From contig WELB01000030.1 in NCBI GenBank assembly GCA_009602725.1, forward strand, positions 469,792 through 493,851: DNA of 24,060 nt, read 5' to 3'. A program made the translations under genes and the position numbers. This document shows positions 1 to 10,900 of this stretch, in pieces (the first letter of the stretch is position 1; the number at the start of each line of letters is the position of its first letter). The notes beneath the pieces were generated by a model that searched no databases, had not been told where the DNA came from, and saw nothing but the letters and a program-made list of their open reading frames with translations. This DNA is from Spirogloea muscicola. Its lineage: Eukaryota; Streptophyta; Zygnematophyceae; Spirogloeales; Spirogloeaceae.

Positions 1-39
<39 letters not shown>
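1..39. repeat. Poly-A homopolymer at window edge
   Basis: An uninterrupted run of 39 A, cut by the window start so it may be longer. It is followed directly by GC-only triplet-like sequence and then by the ATG at 60 of the methyltransferase gene. A second run of exactly 39 A occurs at 13394-13432 inside the 5' coding exon of TEL2. It may be a real homopolymer, a processed-RNA tail, or an assembly artefact in extremely GC-rich DNA. Confidence 0.95.
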
Positions 40-40
<1 letters not shown>

Positions 41-59
41 GGCGGCGGCGGCCGCGGCG

Positions 60-2007
60 ATGGAGCCGGCCGTCTTCTCGCTGGCCGGCGTCTTTGGCGA
101 GGAGGCCGCGCCGGCAGCTGGAGGTGCCGGCGACGCAGCCGCTGCAGCGTAGCTGCGCGCTGCTCGCAGTCGCCGCCGTCGGCAGCCGCCGTCCAGTGAC
201 AAGAGTCGTGAATATGACGGCGGCGGCGGCGGCGTCGGCGGCGGCGTGGCAGACGAATGTGACGGCCCGCAGGAGTACGAGGTCCGCCAGCACGACTTCC
301 CCGGCAAGGTGCGGCCATGGCGGCGGCCGCTGCCGCTGGCGCTGCCGCAGCCGCCGCAGACCTGCGCCCCCTCTAAGCCGCGGCAAGGGCCACTGCAACA
401 GCTGTCTGGTCGTGGAGTTTGGCGCTGGAGCCCGCCATGACGGCCCCGCGCTGCTGCCGCCCGCCTTCTTTCGCAGGCCCTGCTCGTCCGCGAGTTCGGC
501 TTCCACCGCTGCAACGCGAACCTGGCCTGGCCTGGCGCGCGCGCTTTCGCCGACTGGCTGCACGCCCGACGCCACCTCCTCCACGGCCGCCGCATCCTCG
601 AGCTCGGCAGGTGCCTGCCGTGAGCAAGACCCTCAATCCTCACATGATGCGGCAACGGGAGGCCTTTCGTCACATCGAGTTGCAGCTGAAGTCAAGCAGG
701 CACTGACCTGGCAGCGCCCTGGCTGTAGGCTCCAGCGGCACGGGGGCGCTGGCTGTTTACCTTGCCAGCGTGCTGGGCGCTGACGTGACCACTTGCGACT
801 ACGACGACATCGAAATCGAGCAGAATATTGCCTTCAACTGCCGCAGCAATGGCCTGGCAGTCCTCCCCCACGTCCGGCGTGAGCACATTGGGGCCGTCCC
901 ATGAGTCTTAGCTGCAGTGACCTCGCAAGCAGGAGTGGAGGGTGGCTCATTTGTGAGCGGGATGGCAGGAGGACACTGGTCAGACAGTAGGCATGGTGCA
1001 TGGGTGCAGCATTGTCCAATTCAATGTCGTCTTGTCAAGGAATGCCTCTTGGTGCCAAATGCACTTGCTCTGCTGCACGTGCCTGGCAGATGTCAACCTC
1101 GATGGTGGAGCCTCATGCACATTCGCGATAGAACTCTCGCTTCAGCCTCTGATACTAGTTTGACAAGAACGTTGCAGATACTTGGGGCATCTTTCCGTTC
1201 CCTGTCGAGCCCCCTGCTTGGGATCTCATCCTCGCAAGCGATGTCCTCCTCTGTGAGTTGCTGTTTGCACATGACTGCAGACGACTTTGCTTAACAGGAT
1301 GCCAGCAGCAGACTGGTACTAGAGCAAGTCAACTCATATATGTCAGCTACACATTCTGATACTGTCTTGCCATATCATCTGTTCAATGACACCAAACATG
1401 TGACTGTTGTTTATGATCAATCATTGTCTCTTTTTTGCCAGATGTAAAGGAGTATGGCAACTTGATCAAGACCTTAACATTCCTACTCCGCAAGTTTCAG
1501 AGATCAGGAACTGAAGAAGTAGCTGCCAAGATGGGTCAATCAGACGACAACTCAGAGCGAGCAGATCACAGATCGTGCGATGCCTTTGGCCAGGAAGCTG
1601 AGTTGCCCTTGCCTGCAGCAATGAGACAAGGACCAAGAGAGAGTGCCGAAGGCCTGGGCGTGGCAGTGACCACCTTGCCTCCTGCAGCAGGCTACCGGTA
1701 CCATGGAGCTGCCACTGGTCAAGAAGCAGAGGTCGACTTTCCAAATAGAGAAGCCTCAATTGCAGGCCCTGATGCAAGTGTGAATATGCAAAGTGTTGGA
1801 CGTGGTCCACATCGTGCAACAGGGAACCGACGGGTCGTTAACAAGGGAGTTGAGATTGACGGGCTTGCGCGCCTGCCCATACCGTCCGTCCTCGTGAGCT
1901 GGCGGAGGCGACTGCCCAAGACTGAGACTGACCGCTTCTTCGGCGGGTGCGGAGATGCAGGCCTCGTTGTGAAGGACCTGGGGTCTGCGGTCTTCCTTAT
2001 ACATTGA
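60..2007 (+). CDS. METTL21-like (Methyltransf_16) SAM-dependent methyltransferase, 5 exons
   Basis: Predicted class I methyltransferase of the Methyltransf_16 group, whose members mostly methylate lysines of non-histone proteins; the substrate here is unknown. Exons by GT-AG and phase: 60-308, 477-610, 736-878, 1178-1252, 1442-2007, about 388 codons. Visible motifs: YEVRQHDFPGK before intron 1; NANLAWPGARAFADWL in exon 2; SAM motif I LELGSGTGALAVYL (about residues 124-137) spanning intron 2; acidic loop CDYDDIEIEQNI; HTWG across intron 3; the family DLILASDVLLY (about 190-201) across intron 4; a C-terminal VSWRRRLP (about 352-359). Segment order matches the plant orthologue group as I recall it. 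Exon 5 adds a roughly 110-residue low-similarity linker before SWRRR. Oddity: TAG at 150-152 lies in frame between the only good ATG (60) and the conserved part, so an unrecognised small intron, a base error or a broken 5' end must be assumed. Exons 2-5 are secure; the start is not. Confidence 0.85.
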
Positions 2008-3451
2008 GCCGCAGACTTCTGGGCTGTCAATGATCATGACCTCACCCGAGGCTCAAAAATTGCTTGTCCAGAAGTTGCTTGCCCAAGCGCAGGCGGTATT
2101 TACCATGTCTGTTTGAATTGGCTGCTGATCCGTGGCTGCAATGATATGGCCGAGGTTCAAGGGCTAAGCGGCCGAGCACACCACAATGGCCCAGCACTCG
2201 AGACCCCCGCCTGTACTGCCAGTCGGCAATGAAAGAACGCGCCTGCTTATTAAAGGGGCGGCTGGGAAAGCCGGCCAAGTGCACACAGTTGGCAGTGCAG
2301 CGCTGCAGAGCTGGCTCCAGCGATCAGCTGTGGCGGGACGTGCCGGCCCCAGAGGCTGGCAGGCTCGGACATCGGACATCGAATTTCTTGCGTGTGTTGA
2401 AGTGATGGAAAGACAAAGTCCGAGTACATCGGCAAGCACATCGGATGACGTACATTAACCACTGCAATTTGACCCGCTCACTGACCACAGGTCAGAAGGG
2501 GACGTCGGACCCCGCGAAAGCTGAGGTGCGCGGGACAGCGAGGGACGGGCGCCTCGGGGGCGACGGGCGGTCAGAGCGGGGAAGTGACTGGCGAGCGTCG
2601 CCTCGAGACGGCCGCCCGCGTCCACCACGCCCACAGTCCATCACTTAATACACACTTCATTCCCTTTTTGCTTACAGTGGGTGTCCTGAGACGTCGCGGG
2701 GGAAAAGAAAGAAGTGGCACTCCCAATGGGGGCAAGGGCTGCGAAAAGCCAGCCCAAATAGAATTCACAAAGGTTCAGAGGGGCCTAAGAGCGGTCGGTG
2801 AGCAGCTACAAAGGGGCCTGAGGATGCAATGGTAAAACAGGGGGAGGATGGATCACTCAATAAGTACGAGTGAGGAGCGCGGGGGAAGAATGGGGCCTCT
2901 CGCGGAGCGACCGAGGCAGGCAGCCGTCGGGCACCCGTCTCGCGGCCCAGGATCAGACGGTGGGCCCACACCAGTCCCCCAGAGGCTAACCCGTTCGAGC
3001 GCCCACTGCCAAAATCCATCTACGCTTCCGCTGCTGCTCGTCAGCCCGCCCTCCCGCCCGTCATCTTTCCAGCTACCACTGGGCTTGGCCTTCCACAGCC
3101 CTCGGGCCCCTGATGAGCCGTGGCGAGTGCCGGTCAGGCAGCAACGGGTAAGGTACGTTCAGTGGGGAGAAGTGACGGTCTCAGGCTACACCGGCCTTGC
3201 GATGAGAAAAGCTCACCTCCCCGCTCGCCCCATTCGCACGAGCTTTCCACAGCCATCGCCCCCTTCTAATAATAAGCTCACTTCTTCTCCGTTGTTTATT
3301 CTTTTGTGGGCTGGCATTTATTAGCGCCCCGCCCCCCACCCCTCTCTTATCTGCTCTTCCCCCGCCCCCCGCCAGGTGGCAGGCCGGCCAGAATAGCAGG
3401 CGCCGCCCCCGCGCGCCGCGCCGCGACTGCCGCCGCACTCCGCGCCGCCGC
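2008..3451. other. Spacer between two + strand genes, repeat-rich
   Basis: About 1.4 kb with no recognisable gene. Several open frames exist but none resembles a known family or shows splice-consistent continuation. It holds at least one forward and three reverse-orientation copies of the short dispersed repeat (2709-2786, about 3060-3130, 3235-3290, 3288-3335). A phrase near 2640 (TCACTTAATACACACTTCAT) recurs near 13703 with few changes. The 3' UTR of the methyltransferase and the promoter of the next gene must lie here, but no clear signals could be assigned. Confidence 0.6.
2709..2786 (+). repeat. Dispersed short repeat, copy A
   Basis: The first 47 bases (2709-2755) are identical to 19588-19634, and similarity continues to the GGGGCC box that ends each copy. 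It contains an inverted repeat GGGCTG / CAGCCC around an 8-base loop. A second AAAGGGGCCTGAG lies just downstream near 2810, suggesting a partial tandem end. No coding capacity. Confidence 0.85.
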
Positions 3452-6400
3452 ANGTCGCCGCGCCCGCACCTGCACGCGGCCGCGCCGCTGCCGCCGTCGG
3501 CCTTCCGGACCAAGCTGAGCGAGGAGGTCTACCGCAAGCTGAAGGAGGTGAGAGCGGCGTGCCGGCGCGCATCCTGCCCGAGCTTGGCAGAGCTCCGCGT
3601 GCGCGAGCGAGCGAGCGGCGCCTGACGGCGCCTCTCTACACCTGCGATCGCCAGGCTGCCGATCCCGTGGTCAGGCAGAAGGGGGAGCTCCTTCGGCAGC
3701 TCTTCAAAGACGTGGCTTTGGAGGTGGACACGCGCGCGCGAGGTACTCCGATGCACGTTGACGGATGTCTCATGGCCACCGGCGGCTCTGCCGGCAGGCT
3801 CTGACTTTCCGAATAGCTGACACTGAGGGCTGCAGTACTGCAAATTCACTAGACTTTCACTGATTTGTGCCTAGCAGTAGTTCTGCAGATTCGCTAGACT
3901 TTCCTGTTTTGTGCCTAACAGTCTGGGATAATGCATGGCCAAGTAACCAGCACTATTACGTACACACCAAGGGTCGTGTGCTTCTAACGATGCAGCTGGT
4001 TAGCACAGTGAGCAGAACATGTGAAAGTGCTGTTGATCTAACCCCTACACTTATCTGGCTACATCTCCAGCGCTTCTCTACCCCGAGGAAGAGCAGGCTG
4101 AGCACTGCGTGAGCGAGAAGTGCAACTCCTTGTGCTTCTACCAAGTCCTGGCGGAGCACTATGCTCAGAAGCCCGAGGACGCAAAGGCGCTCCTGCCGCT
4201 GTTTCCCAGCCTCTGGAGCCAGTCATTCACCTCGCAGATTTTCGCGCTGCTCCTCCATCAGTGGGTGAGCATGCAGGGTTGTAGTGAACCTGGTGCGCAT
4301 GGCTTTCAGTTGAAGTGCTTGTGCTGACCGGTCGCCCTTGTAATCAATGGAGATTTCTAGAGAAGATTGCTACTTTGCAGCCAAGCACCTGAAAGTCGAT
4401 CAGGGGGGGGAAGAGGACGGGGGGATTGTGTTGTGACCTCTCTCCTTTGACTTGACAGCAAAAGCAAGCACGCTGATGTGAAGCCTGCTTCTGATGCAGC
4501 TCTTTGATGCGCCAGCTGAGCACCCCCAAGAGATACAGCGCTACTCCCGAGCTTTGATAAATGGCACCAACGAGCTCCTCTGGTGCAGTGCAAATATCTG
4601 CTAAGAAAAACGTAGCAGTAGGAATGGTCCTAAGTTAGATCTCAATTAGAATTCAACACTCCTGAGCCACTCCGAGCTTGCAAAAGCCTTCTGGGACATT
4701 AGCATGAGGGACTGTTGCTACGTGAGACTAACTTGCCGTTCAACCCTTCTGGTTGTATTACCAGGATTGACCTGCAGAGCAATGTCTACATCTTCAAACC
4801 ACTTTATGAGGTCCCATATTCCTCCCCTACAAGCCTCGCACTGGAATATTTAAGCAAGCAACTCTGTATGCATGTCTGAGGCTGAGGAGTCGGAGTTGCC
4901 ATCTGCATGTGATTCACTCAGTTTGTGCCTCTAATTGTCATATTGCAGCTTGCTTGTCGGCATACGTGAGGATTGTGTCTCTTGAGCGTTCTATGTGTAT
5001 GCATGTGCAGTACATCCTCATGGAGGTGGTGCTCACAGCGTCACGTTTCTCAAAGGTTTCGATGCAGGTACTCATTGTCATAAGCGTCATCCAGTCACAT
5101 AGCGTACAGGTGTCACTTTGGGCAGAACGATGTCACAAGAAGCAACGAGCAAGTGTGGTCTTTGGATTGGGCTGTCTCACACTGTGCAGTCTTTCCGTTG
5201 CCTCTTGCATAGAGCTTCTGCTGTCAGGCCTCACAATCTGCACAGGTCTTGGCTGACTGTACAGGCTCGACGTGACATTGCAGCACTGGTGTGTCGCTTT
5301 TTCTTCTTCTACAAGCCAGGTATGTAAGGATCCCAGTGCAGCTGCACATTGTGCAGGCCAGCTGGTTTTGCTCAATCACAGTCGTTGCCTTGGATAATGA
5401 AACAACACAACCAGAAAGCTGTTGCTGAAGTGGCGAGTGTATATAAAGCTTATCGTGACCCGCCATCAAAACCCACCATTGCCAGCTTCTTGCTTACCAA
5501 GTCTTCTTTTGTACTCAATGGCTAGTGCAGCGGAGGCACTGGACTATCTCTTGTCCCGATTCCCGCCTTCTTTGAGCTCAGCTTACTTTGGGGGACCGTC
5601 AGATATTTTTGTTACAGAGATCACGAACCAAGTACGCCCCCATCAGCTTCATTCTGCACTGTACAGCTAGCTAGTAACATCCCTTAGACTTCTTACCATG
5701 TAGTCTTGAAGACATTGGCTATGCACCTCGGCGAGGGTATTGACACGAGTATGCATCACAAGTGCACGGGATCCTGCATTCTCTCCTTGACTAGGACTGA
5801 GTGGTATGTAGCAGTTGCAAAAAATAAGGGTGGAGCCTGTGCTGTTGACGTACCTTCAGAAGACACAAGCTTTAAAAGGTAGAAGACGTTACGCTCAATA
5901 AGCATGCCACTTCGCTAGAGGTTGCCTCTTGCGGTTAGTGCTCTGATTTGTCAAATATGCACGAAGTAATGGCATGCTCGTGCATGATCTCTTGTGGCAG
6001 GAGTGGAATTAAGAACGACAACAAGTATACGGCTGCAGTCTGCCCTGTATATGTTAACCTCACCTGGCGGTCCTCTCTTTCCTACTCGACCAGTCCGGCA
6101 TGCAGCTTGGGCAACCCTCGACACCTTATACCCGGTACGTTGTCCGGAAGGAACTAACAGGAGCCTTTCCCTAGCTTAACCACCAACAGCATCACTTACA
6201 CAGACACATTCAAATCTGCTGACTGTGAGATCATCGTGAAGCATCCTGTCATCATTCTGAATCAAGAGGAGGCCACTGCAAGTGTTAACTGCAGGCCCTA
6301 CACATGCAGCTCACTAGAGTGTCCAACAGAAGATACATATACTGTGCTCCTCACAGTATATGTATTTGGTGCATTGTGTACTGCAGGTGGGCCGGCGGTT

Positions 6401-6563
6401 CCGTCACTTGATCAGCTTGGGCTTCAGGCTCCTGCATCCTTACTACTGGCCAGGCTCCTTCATGAACTTCTTCGTGGGCATGCTTGAGCAGGTCTACCAG
6501 TGTATGCAGCGGACAGTGCTGTGGCCCTTTGGCCGTCGAGCTTACCGTAACATCCAGCGATGA
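3452..6563 (+). CDS. Conserved plant/algal protein of unknown function, 11 exons
   Basis: I recognise this as the orthologue of a plant protein of unknown function but cannot name it. Exons: 3452-3547, 3655-3742, 4071-4264, 4500-4582, 4765-4810, 5011-5067, 5265-5319, 5531-5631, 5815-5878, 6001-6134, 6387-6563; all phases agree and give about 364 residues. Conserved blocks: FRTKLSEEVYRKLKE (about 18-32), SLCFYQVLAEHYAQ, LWSQSFTSQIFALLLHQWLF, LLWIDLQSNVYIF, ARRDIAALVCRFFFFY, AYFGGPSDIFVTEI, RVEPVLLTYLQ, LRTTTSIRLQSALY (about 264-277), TSPGGPLFPTRPVRHAAW (about 281-298), and a C-terminal RHLISLGFRLLHPYYWPGS. The last exon is hydrophobic and aromatic and may be membrane-associated. No transit peptide is evident. 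The start codon is ANG because base 3453 is N; T would give ATG in frame with the whole model. An AATAAA at 6897-6902 and TGTAA at 7082 are possible poly-A signals. Confidence 0.85.
3453..3453. other. Ambiguous base N
   Basis: A single N within CGCCGCANGTCGCC. It is the second base of the codon at 3452-3454 that would open the conserved 11-exon gene. The site sits in a stretch of nearly pure G+C, where read quality usually falls. Confidence 0.99.
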
Positions 6564-7949
6564 ATTTTTGCTCTTGCTCGGCACCGCTCCTTGGCCAGCC
6601 TGAGTCCATATTCAGTTCTGCCCGTCTCTGAAATTTGACTTAGAAGACTAGAGAGCTAGCTCATTGCTTCCGGTAATTCAGGTCTGGATTTTGCTTCCAT
6701 CTTTCGGTCTACAAAGGCTTGAATGCCTCTGTTAGCACTATCTCCAATATTCCCAATTGCAGACCCGGCTCACAAATTGGCTCGTGAAGCATACTTGTGT
6801 ATGGCTCATTACTTTCCTTTTCATTTTCCTCTCAAACAGTCAGCTTGGCAGGCCAGTCCATCATAAGAGACTACCAGTTTTCAGGAAAGAGTCACCAATA
6901 AAATATATCTAGATTTCAGATCGAAATTGCACAATCTCTGACTCCCAGCGACGACTCTCCTCTTATTTTATGTATGCCAATGAGGTGTATTGCATCATGT
7001 CTATTCAAATCCTGCGCAACACAATCACAGACAGTCGTAGATGTGCTCCCTTTACCAGGTGTAGGTCACTTCGTTCAGTACTGTAAGAAGCAGAAGCTTG
7101 GCACTAGCACTGTTCAGGTTGTTGGTTGCCCAGTTTAATAGCGAAGTATTCAAGTTGCACAATCTTCGCTGCATCTAGAGCACACTCCTTACTGTGGCAT
7201 GATTTGTGAATAGCAACTTGCAAATGACGCTGTTCTTGAAGTGCCCCTCCCATTGTGTCATGTATGTGAGTCACTCCCTGAGAGAGATCGTAACCCAATC
7301 ACGCCATCACCAAGCAAAATTTACTTGGCATCAAGTGGCTACCAAAGTACAGAGAACCTCTTCCGGCATACACACCGACAGCAGAAAGCAAATACTGCTT
7401 CATTTGATATTTTCGAATAAATCAACTCACTCCTGCGCAAGCCAGGTGGTGGAGGTGGAGGCGAGCAGGCAGGCGGCATGCTTGTCCTTGTCTACTACAA
7501 CCACCTAATATGAAAGCAACACAGTGAAGGTGATCGTGTTCAGGATAATATCGATAGAGGTACATAACGTCCATTCTCTGAGCTTAGCACCGCCTGTAAG
7601 CTTTCAGCCGCGTCCCTGCTCAAACAAGGCAGGCTGCAAGGCAAAAGTGGAAAAGGTGGACTGTGCATCCCAAAGTAGTTTTCCAATCGAGACAGAAGCT
7701 ACCAGTAGAGGGCGATGGCTGTGAGTGGCCAGCCCAGCAAAAGAATGAAGGAAATTTGAAGGGGCCAGAGAAAGTGCTAAAGCACACCGCGCTCAAGTGG
7801 CCACGAGGCACTCAGTAAGCCCTATTCAAGAGTACCTCAGCTGGAAATGGTGAACGAGCGATTGCTGAGATGAACAAATCTCTGCTTAGAGACTACAAAT
7901 CAAAACAGAGTAAGAGCACAGCATTGCCCCAGTATGTACAAGCTGAAAG
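6564..7949. other. Spacer between convergent genes
   Basis: About 1.4 kb between the stop of the 11-exon gene (+) and the stop of TEL2 (-). It should hold both 3' UTRs. Open frames are short and AT-balanced and resemble no protein family I know. One diverged forward copy of the dispersed repeat lies at about 7709-7767. Nothing else was recognised. Confidence 0.6.
7709..7767 (+). repeat. Dispersed short repeat, diverged copy
   Basis: Aligns by eye with the right two thirds of copies A and B: GGCTG, loop, CCAGCCC, an AAAAGAAT block, an AAATTTGAA block and the closing GGGGCC. The stem halves are partly kept although the loop bases differ. Confidence 0.6.
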
Positions 7950-10900
7950 CTACAGATGGACACTCAGCTTCGGCTGCTGTAAAGGTCCAAGCTGGACACC
8001 AGCAAGCTGGCTGCTCAAGAATGAGTTGGGGGGCAACTCCAAGCAAGCCAACGCCTTGCTGGCCAGCACACTGTGAAGTTGCAAGCACAGGGCCGCCATC
8101 TGGGACACCACAGGAGGTTGAGAAGACGAATCGCTTGCAATCATCTTGCGACACTCGTGGACATGCTTCGACGTCCCTGCTTTGACATGGACGGACAAGA
8201 CTACCCAGATCGACCAGAAACTGCAAACACATAAACAGATGGAGAATGCCTTCATCTTAAGTGATACAGATGTTCCACATGAGCCATCAGGAGACACAAA
8301 GAAAGTATGCAAACCTCAGAGCAGGAGTCATCCTGGTCCGTGTCGACGACTGAGCGTGCCCAGTCCCTGACCCAGCTTAAGCAGTCCCCAAGGCTGGACC
8401 CCTCAGTGCCCGCCATGGCAGCTACAACAGCAGCCGGCGGCATTGCAGAGAGAGCTCGGGACGCTGCATAAGCAGCTGATCTCCTCACGTATACCTCACA
8501 GTGGTGGCACACTCTCCTGCAACCAGGAGCAAAGCGGATGCCAAGACCGCACAATGCAAGCATGACTTTATGATCGTCACACATCATGATGATGAATGGG
8601 AGCAGTTTGTTCATATTGGCTACTAGTGTTGAGAGAAGGTGCACATGTGCTGCTCGTCAAATCCGGGTGTTGGCTGCTCACTCAGTCTTTATCAGCTCCA
8701 GCAGTGTAAGTGCCAGGGGCAGAGCCTCTGGCAGCTGCGAGACTCCTTCGACGCACTTGCCCAGCACCTGGAGCATCCTCCCAAGCAAGACAAAGTCTCG
8801 TCCCAGCATGTCGACGCCCTGCCGCCGCTTGTCAAACTCGCGCATCATGGGCAGCATGAAGGCCGCTGCCAGGGGAGGGAAGGGCCTGCTCAGTGCTACG
8901 CTTCCACCTTGCAATCCAGAAGGACGAGCACCTTTGCAGCGCCGCCTGCTGAGCGACTTCCGGCCCCACCGCCTGCTGGTCCCTCGGACTGCCGACCCTG
9001 CCGGCTCAAGAAGATCAGTGCGACGCTCAAATCTGCGCTCGTAATTGAGTAACGACTCTCCACCATGGGCATAAGTGAGAGGGCTTGGCGCCTCCCTCCA
9101 GCCCTGCTCGAGAGTGCCTGGCCTGTCCCAGGCATGACTGCTAGCTGAGGACAAGGCAATCTCTGTGATTAGAGCTGTGCTATCCTGCATGTCATCTTGG
9201 ACCGTCAGCTGCTGCTGCGTTGTCAGCTCCGCCACGGCGTCTGCAGGCAACAGCGAAGTGGGAGCCTTGAAACCAGTCCAGCAGACAGTCGTAGTCCTCA
9301 ATGTGCATCCATCCCTTTCGCCATACTCCTGGCAGGCAGGCGAAGATGAGGAAATTGCGGAGGCCCTCAACAACCACATTGAGAAAGCTCACCTTCCATG
9401 ACATCCAAGATCAGCAGTCTTTGGCTTAAGTCGACGTTTGGCGAATACAGCTGGCGGATCATGGTGGAGATTGTGGGCAAGGGGGAAAGCGAAAGGAGCA
9501 CGACGAGGCCCTTCCGCCGCTTGTCCTCGACCTCCTCCTCTTCTCCTTCCACTGCCACAGAGCTGCAAACGGCGAGACAAAATGATGCTCCAATTCATCT
9601 TATCTCACATATAAAGTATGACAGATTAAGGAGAACAGAATCACTGCAACATGAGAGAACAGACGCTGACTTGCCACATCAACCTCCGTCCAGATCACCT
9701 GCTCTGGACGTGGATGAGAGCTTGCGCCAATTCGGCACTGAAATCATCGAGCTCATCTGGCAACGCCCTCACCAGTGGCTCGACAGCCCGTAGTGCCCTC
9801 TCCACCTGATACATGCAGAAGCCCCAAGCTCAAACGCGCTGACATCTTGCCTGAAAACCACCCCAACAAGAGCTATAATGTCTTCTCACACAACATCGGC
9901 AGGTGTTCCATTCTAGCCCCTGATCTTGTTCCTGCATGGAATTCAAGACATGCCCTCAGGTGGCATATTGTTGTGCAAGAGCTCCAAAGGTTGGGAGAGA
10001 AGAGTGGTCCTCACAGCCAAAGGGTCGTCCCCCTTCCTCAGCTCTGCTGCACAGGTCCTCAGCTGCCTGGGTAGCTTGTCGTCCAAGTCCTCTTCATCTG
10101 CCAAGTTGTAGGCAACAAGCGACTCGTCGTCGCTGCTCCCTGCATCCTCCTGGGCAATCTTCAAAGCTTGCTTGTCTGACTGGCAGGAAGCGACTACCGC
10201 AGGTGAGTCCATGTAATTGTCCCTGTAGACTTTCTCGGGCTCCAACTCTTCAGCCTGTTTTACAGTCTCGTCACCAAAGCCCAGCCAGTCGCCCTCCCAA
10301 CCGCAGCCAGGGTCCGGAGTCTCATCAGTCAGGCGGAGGGGGTTGGCTGGGTCCAGAACCATCGAGAAGGCCATGGCGACTTTCTCAGCTGTCTGCTGCA
10401 CTTCTGGCAGGGGGCTCTCTAACCTGCCTGAAGAGCAAATTGCACACTGTCATCACACATTAAGTCATTTAAATTAAGAATATTTGCCCTGCTGGTTGAC
10501 GAGTATGCTGACATCAGACAACGATTAAGTGATGCATGCACTCCCAAAGTCAAATTGCTGGCTCACCACTGACCCCTTGAAGCAGCCAGGCCAGAAGGCT
10601 GGGGGTAGCTTCTAGCTCTATCTTGGTCATAGCAGCCATGCATTTAGCAATGGCGGCACTCACAACTGAGAGGCCTTGAGTCAAGGTCACAGAGTAACAG
10701 ATGACACAAACTGGTATACGTGCTTATACAATCGCAGTCGCAAGCTATCACTAGTTCAGTGCAATGCCAACTTCACAATCGCCACTGCATGGATACAGAT
10801 TTGTTGCTTAAGAGGGGCAGAGCGGATGAACTCGTATGACGCCCACTGCTGCGTCAATCTTCCAATAGCGTCGGCCTGCAGGCCACCTCTTTCAGATCTT

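Noticed and set aside
94-783. Open frame of 229 codons overlapping the methyltransferase 5' exons
   Set aside because: Different frame from the conserved motifs and Arg/Ala-rich as expected of GC-driven shadow frames.
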